A stretch of 28,770 bases of DNA from Gulosibacter massiliensis (GCA_945901035.1 CAMDKN010000001.1:1-28770); one strand, 5' to 3'; counted from the first letter of the stretch, positions 15,765-23,866 are shown. Program-made: numbers and translations. The notes: generated from the sequence alone by a model not told the origin.

Positions 15765-17084
15765 GTGACTTTCCGTGATCTTGGCATCGACGATGACATC
15801 GCCGATGCGCTCGCCGCTCGTGGCATCAACGAGCCTTTCCCCATCCAAGAGCAGACGATTCCGCTCGCACTGACCGGCCAAGACATCATCGGCCAGGCAA
15901 AGACCGGGACGGGAAAAACCTTCGGGTTCGGCCTTCCGCTGGTCCAAAAATTGGGTCTCGACCCGGCTCCCGGAGTCAAAGCACTCATTGTCGTGCCAAC
16001 TCGCGAGCTCGCCGTTCAGGTGACCGAGGACATGGAAATCGCCACGAGTAACCGTTCCACCACCGTCGCCGCGATTTATGGCGGTAAGGCGTACGAGGAA
16101 CAGGTCGACAAAATCAAAGCCGGCGCGCAAATTATTGTGGGCACCCCCGGTCGTCTGCTCGACCTGGCGAGCCAGAAATTGCTGTCCTTCGCCAACGTCG
16201 AGATTATGGTCCTCGACGAAGCCGACCGAATGCTCGACCTCGGGTTCTTGCCGGACGTGGAAAAACTGTTTGCGCAGACTCCGGCTCAGCGCCACACGAT
16301 GTTGTTCTCAGCGACCATGCCCGGACCAATCGTCGCTCTCGCGCGTCGTTTCATGTCCAAGCCGATTCATATCCGCGCCAGCGACCCCGACGAGGGCTTG
16401 ACCCAGGCGAACATCACGCACGTCATCTACCGTGCTCACAACCTCGACAAAGACGAGGTCGTGGGGCGAATCCTCATGGCGAACGGTCGGGGCAAAACCG
16501 TCATTTTCACACGAACCAAGCGCAGCGCATCCAAGCTGACCGATGAACTCATCGATCGAGGATTCAATGCCGTCGCGGTTCACGGAGACATGAGCCAAGA
16601 GGCGCGCGAACGCGGAATGGCCGCCTTCAAGGCCGGGAAAAAGGACGTTCTCATCGCGACCGATGTCGCGGCCCGGGGAATCGATGTCGACGATGTCACC
16701 CACGTCATCAACTACACGATTCCCGAAGACGACAAGGCGTACCTGCACCGCGTCGGACGAACCGGCCGCGCGGGTCGAACCGGAATCGCTGTGACCTTTG
16801 TTGATTGGGACGACATGCACAAGTGGGCGCTGATCGGACGCGCCCTCGATCTGCCGCTCGAACCGGCCGAAACCTATTCGTCCTCGCCACACCTGTACAC
16901 CGAACTGGACATTCCCGAGGGCACCAAAGGTCGGCTGAAAGCCACATCCGTTGTGCCTGTCCAGAAAACCACGAGCCGACCTCCGCGCCAGGGTGGAAAC
17001 GCGGGTGGCTCGACGAACTCGCCGATGTCGGACAAGCCTGCCGGAGCAGCGCGCCAGCGCGACCGCCGCCGGACGTCGTCCTAG
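15765..17084 (+). CDS. DEAD-box ATP-dependent RNA helicase (RhlE-like)
   Basis: 439-residue SF2 RNA helicase with every canonical motif: Q motif with FPIQEQTI (25-32), Walker A AKTGTGKT (45-52), PTREL (78-82), TPGR (127-130), DEAD (151-154), SAT (172-174), ATDVAARGID, and HRVGRTGRAG in the second RecA domain. A basic, Gly/Arg/Ser-rich tail of about 50 residues probably binds RNA. It likely acts in ribosome assembly or mRNA turnover. The start is GTG at 15765, chosen by homology of the first residues; I see neither an SD nor a hexamer at N6, although TAGACT at 15732-15737 could be a -10 for a short leader. It converges on the PHP gene with a 13-bp gap. Confidence 0.92.
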   Translation: MTFRDLGIDDDIADALAARGINEPFPIQEQTIPLALTGQDIIGQAKTGTGKTFGFGLPLVQKLGLDPAPGVKALIVVPTRELAVQVTEDMEIATSNRSTTVAAIYGGKAYEEQVDKIKAGAQIIVGTPGRLLDLASQKLLSFANVEIMVLDEADRMLDLGFLPDVEKLFAQTPAQRHTMLFSATMPGPIVALARRFMSKPIHIRASDPDEGLTQANITHVIYRAHNLDKDEVVGRILMANGRGKTVIFTRTKRSASKLTDELIDRGFNAVAVHGDMSQEARERGMAAFKAGKKDVLIATDVAARGIDVDDVTHVINYTIPEDDKAYLHRVGRTGRAGRTGIAVTFVDWDDMHKWALIGRALDLPLEPAETYSSSPHLYTELDIPEGTKGRLKATSVVPVQKTTSRPPRQGGNAGGSTNSPMSDKPAGAARQRDRRRTSS

Positions 17085-17097
17085 AACGCCAGGAACG

Positions 17098-17985
17098 CTA
17101 GGCCCGGACGATGTCCGAACCCGTGCCCAGCGCGGCGATTCGCTCGAACATGTCGGGATCGGTCGTGTGCTCACCGGGCAGGACGGGCTTCATCCCGTCG
17201 CCGTGGTAATCGCTCGAACCGGTGACGATGAGGTTGTAGTGGGCCGCGATGGCCGCAAGCCGCTCCCGCCCGAACGGAGTGTTTTCGCTGTGGTGAACTT
17301 CGAGTCCCGCGAGACCGCGGTCCACGAGCGCACCGAATTTGGCGTCGATTTCCTGGTCCGACAATCCGGGCCGCGCCAGCGACGCCCGTTCGGCGGTCCA
17401 GGGGTGCGCAAAAACCGGGACTCCTCCTGCCGCCAACACCACCTCGATGGCCCGCTCAATGGTCGGTGCGTAGTGGCCCACAAAATACTTGTCGTTGTCG
17501 GGCGCCAGAATCTCGTCAAACGCCTCACTCACCGACCCGACCACACCGAGGTCGAGCAGCGCACGCGCGATGGTCGGCCGCCCCAGCGTGCCACCCTCGG
17601 TGTGAAACGTCAGAACGAATTCGAGCGTGAGTGCGGGAAAGTCCGCCGATATTTTGGAGACCATCGATTCGAATCGCCACACGCGGTCATCCCGAGTCTT
17701 GCCCGCTTCCTCGACCAAGTCGGGAAATGTCGGATCGACGAGATAACCAAGCAGGTGAACGGAATCGCCCTCAAGCGACGCCGAAAATTCGATTCCCGGA
17801 ACCCAGGTCATTCCGAGTCGCGCACAGGCGTCGCGGGCCTCGTCCCACCCCGACGTCGTGTCGTGGTCGGTGAGTGACACGACGTTCACACCCTGAGCGT
17901 GCGCGACCTCCATCACGCGGGTCGGGGATTCGACACCGTCCGAACAGGTCGAATGCAGGTGAAGGTCGATTCGCGGAAACGTCAT
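17098..17985 (-). CDS. PHP-domain phosphoesterase (RNase AM/TrpH-like)
   Basis: 295-residue PHP-domain metal-dependent phosphoesterase, related to E. coli YciV/RNase AM (5'-3' exoribonuclease or 3',5'-nucleotide phosphatase activity in the family). Metal ligands are visible: His9 and His11 (HLHS), Asp40-His41-Asp42 (TDHDT), Glu66 (PGIEFS), His194 (FAHP), His231/His232 (HHSE), and Asp259 and His261 (SDYHG). The full set suggests an active enzyme with a trinuclear centre. The length is normal and there is no signal peptide. The ATG is preceded by TATGCT at exactly six bases. It diverges from aminopeptidase P across about 38 bp. The precise substrate cannot be told from sequence. Confidence 0.88.
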   Translation of the reverse strand: MTFPRIDLHLHSTCSDGVESPTRVMEVAHAQGVNVVSLTDHDTTSGWDEARDACARLGMTWVPGIEFSASLEGDSVHLLGYLVDPTFPDLVEEAGKTRDDRVWRFESMVSKISADFPALTLEFVLTFHTEGGTLGRPTIARALLDLGVVGSVSEAFDEILAPDNDKYFVGHYAPTIERAIEVVLAAGGVPVFAHPWTAERASLARPGLSDQEIDAKFGALVDRGLAGLEVHHSENTPFGRERLAAIAAHYNLIVTGSSDYHGDGMKPVLPGEHTTDPDMFERIAALGTGSDIVRA

Positions 17986-17991
17986 AGTGCC

Positions 17992-17997
17992 AGCATA
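17992..17997 (-). promoter_or_regulatory. candidate leaderless promoter -10 (TATGCT) of the PHP gene
   Basis: TATGCT, six bases, then the ATG at 17985. A weak -35-like ACGACA lies 19 bp upstream. No SD is present. Confidence 0.55.
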
Positions 17998-18011
17998 GTT
18001 TCACAGCGTGG

Positions 18012-18017
18012 CAGACT
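18012..18017 (+). promoter_or_regulatory. weak -10-like hexamer (CAGACT) of the aminopeptidase P gene
   Basis: CAGACT lies six bases before the ATG at 18024, fitting the local rule except for C in the first position. It is 14 bp from the divergent -10 of the PHP gene. Confidence 0.3.
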
Positions 18018-18023
18018 GTCGTG

Positions 18024-19475
18024 ATGACGAAAGACTCCGCCGAGCGAAACGTGAATCGTTCCACGACACCCGAAAACTCTGCGTTTCACACGTACATCTC
18101 GGGGGACTGGGCGGATGCACCCGAGACCGTCGCCGCCGCCCGCGCGCAGGTCCCGTTTTGCGCGAAGCGTCGGGCCGAATTGTCCGCCGCCTTCACGGGT
18201 CACACGCTCGTGTTCCCGGCCGGACCCATGCTCGTCCGCTCGTACGACACGTATTTCCCCTATCGCGCCCATTCCGCATTCACCTATTTTTCGGGTTGGG
18301 GTTCCGACACCGTCCCGGATTCGGTGCTCGTGCTCACCCCCAACGGGCAGAATCACGACGCGACGGTCTACTACCGTTTCCCCGCGGGTCGCGGAACCGA
18401 AGAATTCTATTCGGACGCCGACATCGGCGAGTTCTGGATTGGTCCTCGCCCCACCCCCGCCTCGGTGTCCACCGAACTGGAAGTCACCACGCGCTCGCTT
18501 GCCGACCTCGACGCGATCATTGATAGTGCCGACGACACGTGGGTCATCATTCGCGAAGCCGATGCGTCTCTGACCGAACGCATCGATGTGGCACGTGGCG
18601 TGGGCGAGCACCGCGATGACGAACTCGCCCAGTTCCAGAGCGAACAGCGGCTCGTCAAAGACGAATTCGAGATCGCCGAAATCCGCCACGCCGTCGCGGC
18701 GACGGCGATGGGGTTTGACGACGTGCTCGCGTCGCTTCCCGATGTGGTTGCGCACCGGCGTGGCGAGCGCCTCATCGAGGGTACGTTCAACCGACGGGCG
18801 CGTGCCGAGGGCAATCAGATGGGGTACGAAACAATCGCCGCCGCAGGACACCACGCGTGCACACTGCACTGGATTCGCAACGACGGTCCTGTCCGCGACG
18901 GCGACCTCGTCCTGATGGACGCCGGGGTCGAGGTGGAAAGCCTGTACACCGCCGATATCACCCGGACGTTCCCCGTCAACGGCCGCTACAGTGACACCCA
19001 GCGCCTGGTGTACGACGCCGTCCTCGAGGCCGCCGATGCCGCTTTCGCCGTGGTCAAACCCGGGATCATCTTCCGCGAGGTACACGCCGCGGCCATGGCC
19101 GTCATCGCCCGGCACGTTTCCGAATGGGGCTTCTTGCCCGTTTCCCTCGACGAATCGCTCGCCGACAAAGGACAACACCACCGGCGCTACATGGTGCACG
19201 GCACGTCGCACCACCTGGGATTGGACGTCCACGACTGCCCGCAAGCGCGCAAAGAGTTCTACAAGGACGGCATCGTCCGCGAAGGAATGGTGTTCACGAT
19301 CGAGCCGGGGCTCTACTTCCAGGCGGACGACTTAACCGTTCCAGAACGCTTTCGCGGAATCGGCGTGCGGATTGAGGACAACATTGTCGTCACCGAGGCG
19401 GGAGCAGAAAACCTGTCCAGCGGAATCCCCCGCACCGCCGACGCCGTCGAAGCCTGGGTGCAGGGTCGACGTTAG
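18024..19475 (+). CDS. pepP: Xaa-Pro aminopeptidase (aminopeptidase P, M24B)
   Basis: 483-residue cytoplasmic metallopeptidase removing N-terminal residues before proline. An N-terminal creatinase/AMP_N domain (about 40-185) precedes a pita-bread M24 domain (about 205-470). The dinuclear metal ligands are Asp299 (MDAG), Asp311 (ADITRTFP), His396 (GTSHHLGLDVHD), Glu427 (TIEPGLY) and Glu451 (VRIEDN), all present. The start may be the GTG at 18021 or the ATG at 18024; the latter has a -10-like hexamer at N6. The 3' end shares TTAG with the convergent lipoprotein gene. Possibly involved in general peptide recycling; no operon partner. Confidence 0.92.
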   Translation: MTKDSAERNVNRSTTPENSAFHTYISGDWADAPETVAAARAQVPFCAKRRAELSAAFTGHTLVFPAGPMLVRSYDTYFPYRAHSAFTYFSGWGSDTVPDSVLVLTPNGQNHDATVYYRFPAGRGTEEFYSDADIGEFWIGPRPTPASVSTELEVTTRSLADLDAIIDSADDTWVIIREADASLTERIDVARGVGEHRDDELAQFQSEQRLVKDEFEIAEIRHAVAATAMGFDDVLASLPDVVAHRRGERLIEGTFNRRARAEGNQMGYETIAAAGHHACTLHWIRNDGPVRDGDLVLMDAGVEVESLYTADITRTFPVNGRYSDTQRLVYDAVLEAADAAFAVVKPGIIFREVHAAAMAVIARHVSEWGFLPVSLDESLADKGQHHRRYMVHGTSHHLGLDVHDCPQARKEFYKDGIVREGMVFTIEPGLYFQADDLTVPERFRGIGVRIEDNIVVTEAGAENLSSGIPRTADAVEAWVQGRR

Positions 19476-20080
19476 GGCGCGGCGATTTCGAGTGCCGCGT
19501 CAACGACCACGTTCCCGTCCGAGGGGTTTTCCCACGAACTCGTCGCGACCTGAATCCAGAGGTCGGTGAAACGCAGGTTCAGTTCCCAGCGCGGATAAAG
19601 GTTGTCCTCACTCGCGGGCAGGTAGGTGAAGTAGGCCGCGTCTTCCGCCACATCGGGAACGTCCACCGGCTCCATGTCACTCGATTCCCATATCTCGCTC
19701 GCCTCCGCCCACAATTCATCCGTGACCGGAACCCAATAGACAATCACGCCGGCGTCGGCTTCCGGTGGACCCCACGCACACGCGATTCCGCCGTTGTCGA
19801 GCGCTAGTTTCAAATCGGTGCCGTCGGCGGGGTCCCACGGCGGTGTGACGTCTTCTGCGCCGGTGAAACCGAGCCCGTCGATGAGTTCGACCATCTCGGG
19901 CAAATCACAGGACGACGGAATGACCGATGCGAGGGGCTCCGGCTCGACGGTCGGGGACTCGGCGGGTTCGACTGGCGCGGGCACCTCCGGCGCGGGCAGG
20001 TCGGGTGCCGGTGTCGGCGCGCACCCCGCGAGTGCAACCGCGAGGGAGGCGGCCAGAAGGAAACGAGCGAATCGGATCAT
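19472..20080 (-). CDS. putative lipoprotein with Pro-rich linker, DUF3558-like
   Basis: 202-residue predicted lipoprotein. The signal peptide is MIRFARFLLAASLAVALAG with lipobox LAGC, so lipidation at Cys20; a Pro/Ala/Glu-rich linker (21-52) follows, then a compact domain with two cysteines, Cys58 (SSCDLPE) and Cys101 (IACAWGPP), likely disulfide-bonded. The C...CxW pattern resembles DUF3558-type actinobacterial lipoproteins, but I am not certain. Function unknown; probably on the outer face of the cell membrane. It follows mrp by 24 bp on the same strand, yet TAACAT lies six bases before its ATG, so it may have its own leaderless promoter. The stop overlaps that of pepP. Confidence 0.75.
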   Translation of the reverse strand: MIRFARFLLAASLAVALAGCAPTPAPDLPAPEVPAPVEPAESPTVEPEPLASVIPSSCDLPEMVELIDGLGFTGAEDVTPPWDPADGTDLKLALDNGGIACAWGPPEADAGVIVYWVPVTDELWAEASEIWESSDMEPVDVPDVAEDAAYFTYLPASEDNLYPRWELNLRFTDLWIQVATSSWENPSDGNVVVDAALEIAAP

Positions 20081-20086
20081 GTCGCC

Positions 20087-20092
20087 ATGTTA
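20087..20092 (-). promoter_or_regulatory. candidate leaderless promoter -10 (TAACAT) of the lipoprotein gene
   Basis: TAACAT, six bases, then the ATG at 20080, within the 24-bp gap after mrp. It would uncouple the lipoprotein from the upstream operon. Confidence 0.45.
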
Positions 20093-20104
20093 GTCCCGTC
20101 GGGT

Positions 20105-21199
20105 TTAGACGGACAAGGGGATTGACGTCCGGCCCCGCGGAGTCGCCGACTCGACCACCCGATCGACGATGTCCCCAAACGCTCGAACCGCGAGGTCCGT
20201 GGCGTCTCCGCGCGTAAACGGGACACCGCTGTCCCCCGATGCGATGACCGACGGGGTGAGGGGAATGCTTCCGAACAATGGAACTCCGAGTCGCGACGCC
20301 ACATCGGCACCGCCGCCCTGCCCGAACATGGTGTGAGAAACGCCCGTCTCGTCCGTCCAGTCGCTCATGTTTTCGACTACACCGATGACACGCTGCCCCA
20401 GCTGGCGCGCGACCAGACCGGATCGCTCGGCGATGTCGCTCGCGCTCGCTTGCGGAGTGGTCACCACAATCACCTCCGCGGTGGGAACTAACTGACCGAG
20501 CGAAATCGCGACGTCGCCCGTTCCGGGGGGAAGGTCGCAGACAAGCACGTCGATGTCACCGAAATGTACATCGGACAGAAACTGGTTCACCGTGCGGTGC
20601 ATCATCGGCCCGCGCCACGACACGGGGGTGTGAGGGTCGACGAACATTCCGATCGAAATCACGCCAACGTCGAACGCTCTCGGCGGCAAAATCATGTCGT
20701 CGACCTTGGTCGGTTTTTCGTCGGCGATTCCGAGAAGTCCCGGTATCGAAAACCCGTGCACATCGGCATCGAGCAAGCCCACCGAGAGCCCCCGGGCGGC
20801 GAGCGCCACGGCGAGGTTCGCCGCGACCGTTGATTTTCCGACACCGCCCTTGCCACTCGACACCGCGATAACACGCGTGAGGGAATTCGGTCCGAACCGG
20901 TCCTCGACCGTTCGACCGCCGTGTAACCGTGCGGACAGCGCGCGCCTCGCGTCGTCACTCATCACTCCGAGGGTGACGTCCACGGCGTCAACACCGGGAA
21001 CGGAAAGCGCTGCGTCCCTCACCGCGGAATCGATATCCGATTTCTTCGGGCAACCCTCGATTGTCAAGAGCACCCGCACCTGAGCGGTTGACCCGTTCAG
21101 TTCGACCGCGTCGACCATTCCGAGGTCAGCGAGAGTTCGCCGCAGTTCCGGATCGACCACCGCGCCCACGGCCTCGCGAACGAGGTCAGGGCTTGTCAT
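20105..21199 (-). CDS. mrp: Mrp/NBP35-type P-loop ATPase (Fe-S carrier family)
   Basis: 364-residue Mrp-family ATPase, implicated in Fe-S cluster delivery. An N-terminal MIP18/DUF59 domain (about 1-85, with IEGCPKKSDID at 48-57) is followed by a deviant Walker A, SSGKGGVGKST (114-124, Lys117 and Lys122), a switch region DLPPGTGD and the VENMS motif. The CxxC found after VENMS in E. coli Mrp is absent, as I recall for actinobacterial members, so cluster binding would need other residues. The frame is open upstream to 21274, but the ATG at 21199 is chosen because it begins the DUF59 domain and overlaps the DUF1003 stop by 14 bases. It is the third gene of a minus-strand operon with the MgtE_N/CBS and DUF1003 genes. 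Confidence 0.9.
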   Translation of the reverse strand: MTSPDLVREAVGAVVDPELRRTLADLGMVDAVELNGSTAQVRVLLTIEGCPKKSDIDSAVRDAALSVPGVDAVDVTLGVMSDDARRALSARLHGGRTVEDRFGPNSLTRVIAVSSGKGGVGKSTVAANLAVALAARGLSVGLLDADVHGFSIPGLLGIADEKPTKVDDMILPPRAFDVGVISIGMFVDPHTPVSWRGPMMHRTVNQFLSDVHFGDIDVLVCDLPPGTGDVAISLGQLVPTAEVIVVTTPQASASDIAERSGLVARQLGQRVIGVVENMSDWTDETGVSHTMFGQGGGADVASRLGVPLFGSIPLTPSVIASGDSGVPFTRGDATDLAVRAFGDIVDRVVESATPRGRTSIPLSV

Positions 21200-21728
21200 T
21201 GCGGGCCGGGCTGTTATCGAGTTCGTCGAGGAGAGCCCGAAGTTCCGAACGAATAAAATCTTTGGTCGCCACATCCTTGATTGCCAGGCGCAGTGCCACG
21301 ACCTCGCGCGCCAGGTATTCGGTGTCCGCGAGATTGCGCTCGGCCCGTTGCCGGTCCTGTTCCATACCCACTCGGTCGCGGTCGTCCTGGCGATTCTGCG
21401 CCAGCAGAATCAGAGGCGCCGCGTAGGACGCCTGCAGCGAGAGAATGAGGGTCAGAGCGGTGAACCCGATATCCGCCGAGTCAAAACGAATCCCCTCCGG
21501 CGCGAAAGCGTTGTAGGTCATCCACAGCACGACAAAAATCGACAATCCGATCAGGAACCACGGAGTGCCCATCGCCCGGGCAACGGATTCGGTGAATTTA
21601 CCGAATCGGTCGCTCGACCGACGTGACAGCCCAGCCCGCAAACCCTTGGGGGTGTTGAGTTGCTTGTCTACGGTGACGGATCGGCGCTGCCTGCGCGGAG
21701 TCGTCACTGGGGGTGTTGGCTTGTCCAT
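21186..21728 (-). CDS. DUF1003 family two-helix membrane protein
   Basis: 180-residue membrane protein of the DUF1003 family; function unknown. A basic N-terminus (about 1-45) precedes two membrane helices (about 55-75 and 88-110) carrying the family signatures GTPWFLIGLSIF and LSLQASYAAPLILLAQNRQ, followed by a charged, probably coiled-coil cytoplasmic tail (about 112-170) with many Arg, Asp and Glu. The ATG at 21728 has GGAG eight bases upstream. It sits three bases after the MgtE_N/CBS gene and overlaps mrp by 14 bases, so translation of the three is probably coupled. Confidence 0.88.
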   Translation of the reverse strand: MDKPTPPVTTPRRQRRSVTVDKQLNTPKGLRAGLSRRSSDRFGKFTESVARAMGTPWFLIGLSIFVVLWMTYNAFAPEGIRFDSADIGFTALTLILSLQASYAAPLILLAQNRQDDRDRVGMEQDRQRAERNLADTEYLAREVVALRLAIKDVATKDFIRSELRALLDELDNSPARNDKP

Positions 21729-21731
21729 GAC

Positions 21732-22988
21732 TCACGCTCCGTTCGTCCGCTCGTTTTCGTAATAGGGGTTTCGCCAGTCGTCCGGCAACATATGGTCGAG
21801 AACATCGTCCACCGTGACGACCCCGAGCAGACGCTGTTGTTCGTCCACCACCGGGAGCGACACGAGGTTGTAACTCGCGAATGTTCGCGCCACCTCACCG
21901 AGCGGAGCACTGTCGAGCAACGGATCGGCGCCTGTGTCCAGAATAGTCCCGAGTTGTGTCTGGGGAGGGTGCCGCAGCATCCTCTGAAAGTGAACAATGC
22001 CGAGAAACCGGCCGGTCGGCGATTCGAACGGGGGAAGCGTGACGCACACCGAGGCGGCCATCGCCGGGGTGATCTCACTTCGCCGAATGATGGCGAGTCC
22101 TTCGGCAACCGTCGTTTCCGCGGACACGATGATGGGTTCCGTCGACATGAGCCCGCCGGCAGTGTCCGGAGCATACGAGAGCAGGAAGCGAACGTCCTCC
22201 GCTTCGTCGGGGTCCATCAGGTCAAGAATCTGTTCCGAACGGTCCGACGGCAACTGCGCCAACAGGTCGGCGGCGTCATCCGGCTCCATGTTGTCCAAAA
22301 CATCCGCGACACGTTCGTCGTTCATCCCCGACAGAAGTTCAATCTGTTCCGTTTCCGGCATCTCCTCGAGGGCATCAGCGAGGCGCTCGTCGGACAGTCC
22401 TCCGGCCACCTCAATGCGACGTTCGTCGGGTAGGTCCAGGATCGACGCGGCAAGATCCACCGGGTGGAGTTCGGAGTAGGCGGCGATGAGATGCTCGGCA
22501 CTCTGTGACTCCCCCGTCGCGCCGGAGGGAGTCACGTCGCCCCATCCCGCGAACACGGTTTGTGCTTTGCCGAACAGTGCGGAGGATTTCGCCCGACGCA
22601 AGTACAACTGCGAAATGTCCCACTGTCCGTTCGCATCGCTCTCGATGGCCACATCGTCGATGATGGCCGTACCGGAACCATCATGAAAGTCCATGGAACG
22701 CCCGATGAGTTCGGCATAAACCCGAACTTCACCCGCGCGCTGCTCGAAGCGCCGAATGTTGATGATTCCCGTTGTCAAGATTTGTCCGGGGCGAATGCTC
22801 ACGACACGGTTGATGGACAGAAATACGCGGCGCCGACCGGGAATTTCCACGGTCAACCCCACCACCACCGGCGCACCCGACACGCGATAGGACACCACGA
22901 CATCGCGCACGCGACCGACCCGATCGCCGAGCGGGTCGAAGACCGCACATCCGGCGAGTCGGGCAACATAGACGCGCGTCGAACTCAC
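21732..22988 (-). CDS. MgtE_N/CBS-domain protein without a transporter domain
   Basis: 418-residue soluble protein. A PRC-barrel-like N-terminal region (about 1-150) is followed by an MgtE_N superhelical domain (about 164-290, repeated acidic helices such as DLPDERRIEVAGGLSDERL) and a CBS pair (about 291-400). This is the cytoplasmic Mg2+-sensing half of MgtE, but the five-helix channel domain is missing: there is no hydrophobic segment long enough. The frame is open upstream, but GTG at 22988 is chosen because TACGCT lies exactly six bases before it. It is the first gene of the run with DUF1003 and mrp, and divergent from the stress-protein gene. A related gene is Rv1232c, from memory. Probably a Mg2+/nucleotide-responsive regulator; partner unknown. 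Confidence 0.88.
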   Translation of the reverse strand: MSSTRVYVARLAGCAVFDPLGDRVGRVRDVVVSYRVSGAPVVVGLTVEIPGRRRVFLSINRVVSIRPGQILTTGIINIRRFEQRAGEVRVYAELIGRSMDFHDGSGTAIIDDVAIESDANGQWDISQLYLRRAKSSALFGKAQTVFAGWGDVTPSGATGESQSAEHLIAAYSELHPVDLAASILDLPDERRIEVAGGLSDERLADALEEMPETEQIELLSGMNDERVADVLDNMEPDDAADLLAQLPSDRSEQILDLMDPDEAEDVRFLLSYAPDTAGGLMSTEPIIVSAETTVAEGLAIIRRSEITPAMAASVCVTLPPFESPTGRFLGIVHFQRMLRHPPQTQLGTILDTGADPLLDSAPLGEVARTFASYNLVSLPVVDEQQRLLGVVTVDDVLDHMLPDDWRNPYYENERTNGA

Positions 22989-22994
22989 GTTCCC

Positions 22995-23000
22995 AGCGTA
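22995..23000 (-). promoter_or_regulatory. candidate leaderless promoter -10 (TACGCT) of the MgtE_N/CBS-DUF1003-mrp run
   Basis: TACGCT, six bases, then the GTG at 22988. It lies 12 bp from the opposing -10-like element of the stress-protein gene. Confidence 0.55.
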
Positions 23001-23012
23001 CCCGCGGGGTGA

Positions 23013-23018
23013 GAGAAT
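23013..23018 (+). promoter_or_regulatory. weak -10-like hexamer (GAGAAT) of the general-stress 17M-like gene
   Basis: GAGAAT lies six bases before the GTG at 23025, with G for the first T. A GGGGTGAG stretch at 23006-23013 could instead be a weak, distant SD. Confidence 0.25.
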
Positions 23019-23024
23019 AGGCAC

Positions 23025-23522
23025 GTGACGACTCCTAACCTCTTTTCTCGCCGGAAAGCCCAGCCCGACATTCCGCGAGGCGATGTACTCGTGTCCGCCG
23101 ACACCTACGCCGACGCCCAAAGCGTTGTCAACCGGCTTGCTCGCGCCGACTACGCGGTCACGGATATCGCGATTGTCGGGCGTGAACTCGTGACGGTGGA
23201 GCGCGTGACCGGCCGCCTCACCTATGCCCGAGTGGCACTGCGCGGTGTGTTGAACGGAGCGTGGTTCGGCCTGTTTTTCAGCCTGATGCTGAGCCTGTTC
23301 AGCGAAACGTCGTCGACCACACTTGTCTTACCCGCTGTCGTCGCGATCGGTGCGGGAATGGGAATGTTGATTTCCCTCGCCACGTATTCCATCCGACGCC
23401 GTCGACACGATTTTTCCAGCGTCCAGCAGGTGCTCGCCTCCCGATACGAGGTCCTCGTGCCCGCCGGAACGGTCGCGGCGGCTAAACAGGCCCTCGCCGA
23501 ATCGCCCCAGCCGACGTCTTAG
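23025..23522 (+). CDS. general stress protein 17M-like membrane protein
   Basis: 165-residue protein with an N-terminal GSP17M-like (YflT-type) domain (about 18-70; the VLVSADTYADAQSVVNRLARADY segment with its conserved small alpha/beta pattern) and a central pair of hydrophobic helices (about 78-98 and 102-124, glycine-rich), followed by a short basic stretch and a second small domain. It is probably membrane associated. The GTG start agrees with the family start. It converges on tatB, sharing TTAG at the stops, and diverges from the MgtE_N/CBS gene. The role in stress response is inferred from the family name only. Confidence 0.8.
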   Translation: MTTPNLFSRRKAQPDIPRGDVLVSADTYADAQSVVNRLARADYAVTDIAIVGRELVTVERVTGRLTYARVALRGVLNGAWFGLFFSLMLSLFSETSSTTLVLPAVVAIGAGMGMLISLATYSIRRRRHDFSSVQQVLASRYEVLVPAGTVAAAKQALAESPQPTS

Positions 23523-23860
23523 GTCGATTCACCGTCGAAGGGTGTCGCGGATTTCGTCGTCTTCGGTCGGACGGACGCGGGCCGCATCGGCGTTGAGGTG
23601 GCCGGTGTATCCGTCAATGCATCACGAATGATGCGCCTCGGGTCGTACTGCCTCGGGTCCAATTTTTTCAGCTCGTCGAGTCCGATGTCATCACCAAACT
23701 CTTCTTTGAGGCGTGTTTCCGCGCCGCGAGCCATGTCCCGGAGTCGCGTGATCAGCCGTGCGAATTGCGCTGCGTATCCGGGGAGGCGATCGGGGCCGAC
23801 GACGAGTATCGCAATCAACCCGATGAGGAAGAGTTTCTCGATGGTGAGCCCGAACGACAT
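23519..23860 (-). CDS. tatB: Sec-independent translocase subunit TatB
   Basis: 113-residue TatB, which receives twin-arginine precursors with TatC. One membrane helix at about 5-22 with Glu8 and the conserved GP turn (VVGPDRLP), then an amphipathic helix (about 28-45) and a charged C-terminal region with the actinobacterial KKLDPRQYDPRRI element (about 65-77). The length is typical. The frame is open upstream, but the ATG at 23860 begins the TatB domain and has TATTCT six bases before it. No tatA or tatC is in the window. It diverges from the methyltransferase-like gene and overlaps the stress-protein gene by four bases. Confidence 0.92.
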   Translation of the reverse strand: MSFGLTIEKLFLIGLIAILVVGPDRLPGYAAQFARLITRLRDMARGAETRLKEEFGDDIGLDELKKLDPRQYDPRRIIRDALTDTPATSTPMRPASVRPKTTKSATPFDGEST

Positions 23861-23866
23861 ATGCCC

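Noticed and set aside
17085..17097. Intrinsic terminator between the DEAD-box helicase and PHP genes, and at other convergent junctions
   Set aside because: No GC-rich hairpin followed by a T-run is visible in or next to these very short gaps.
17982..19244. 420-codon minus-strand frame opposite pepP
   Set aside because: Antisense shadow of an intact aminopeptidase with all metal ligands.
21200..21274. N-terminal extension of Mrp, and similar upstream open frames for the MgtE_N/CBS protein (to 23120), TatB (to 24001) and DUF3117 (to 24899)
   Set aside because: The extensions precede the first conserved residues, overlap neighbouring genes or promoters, and lack start signals.
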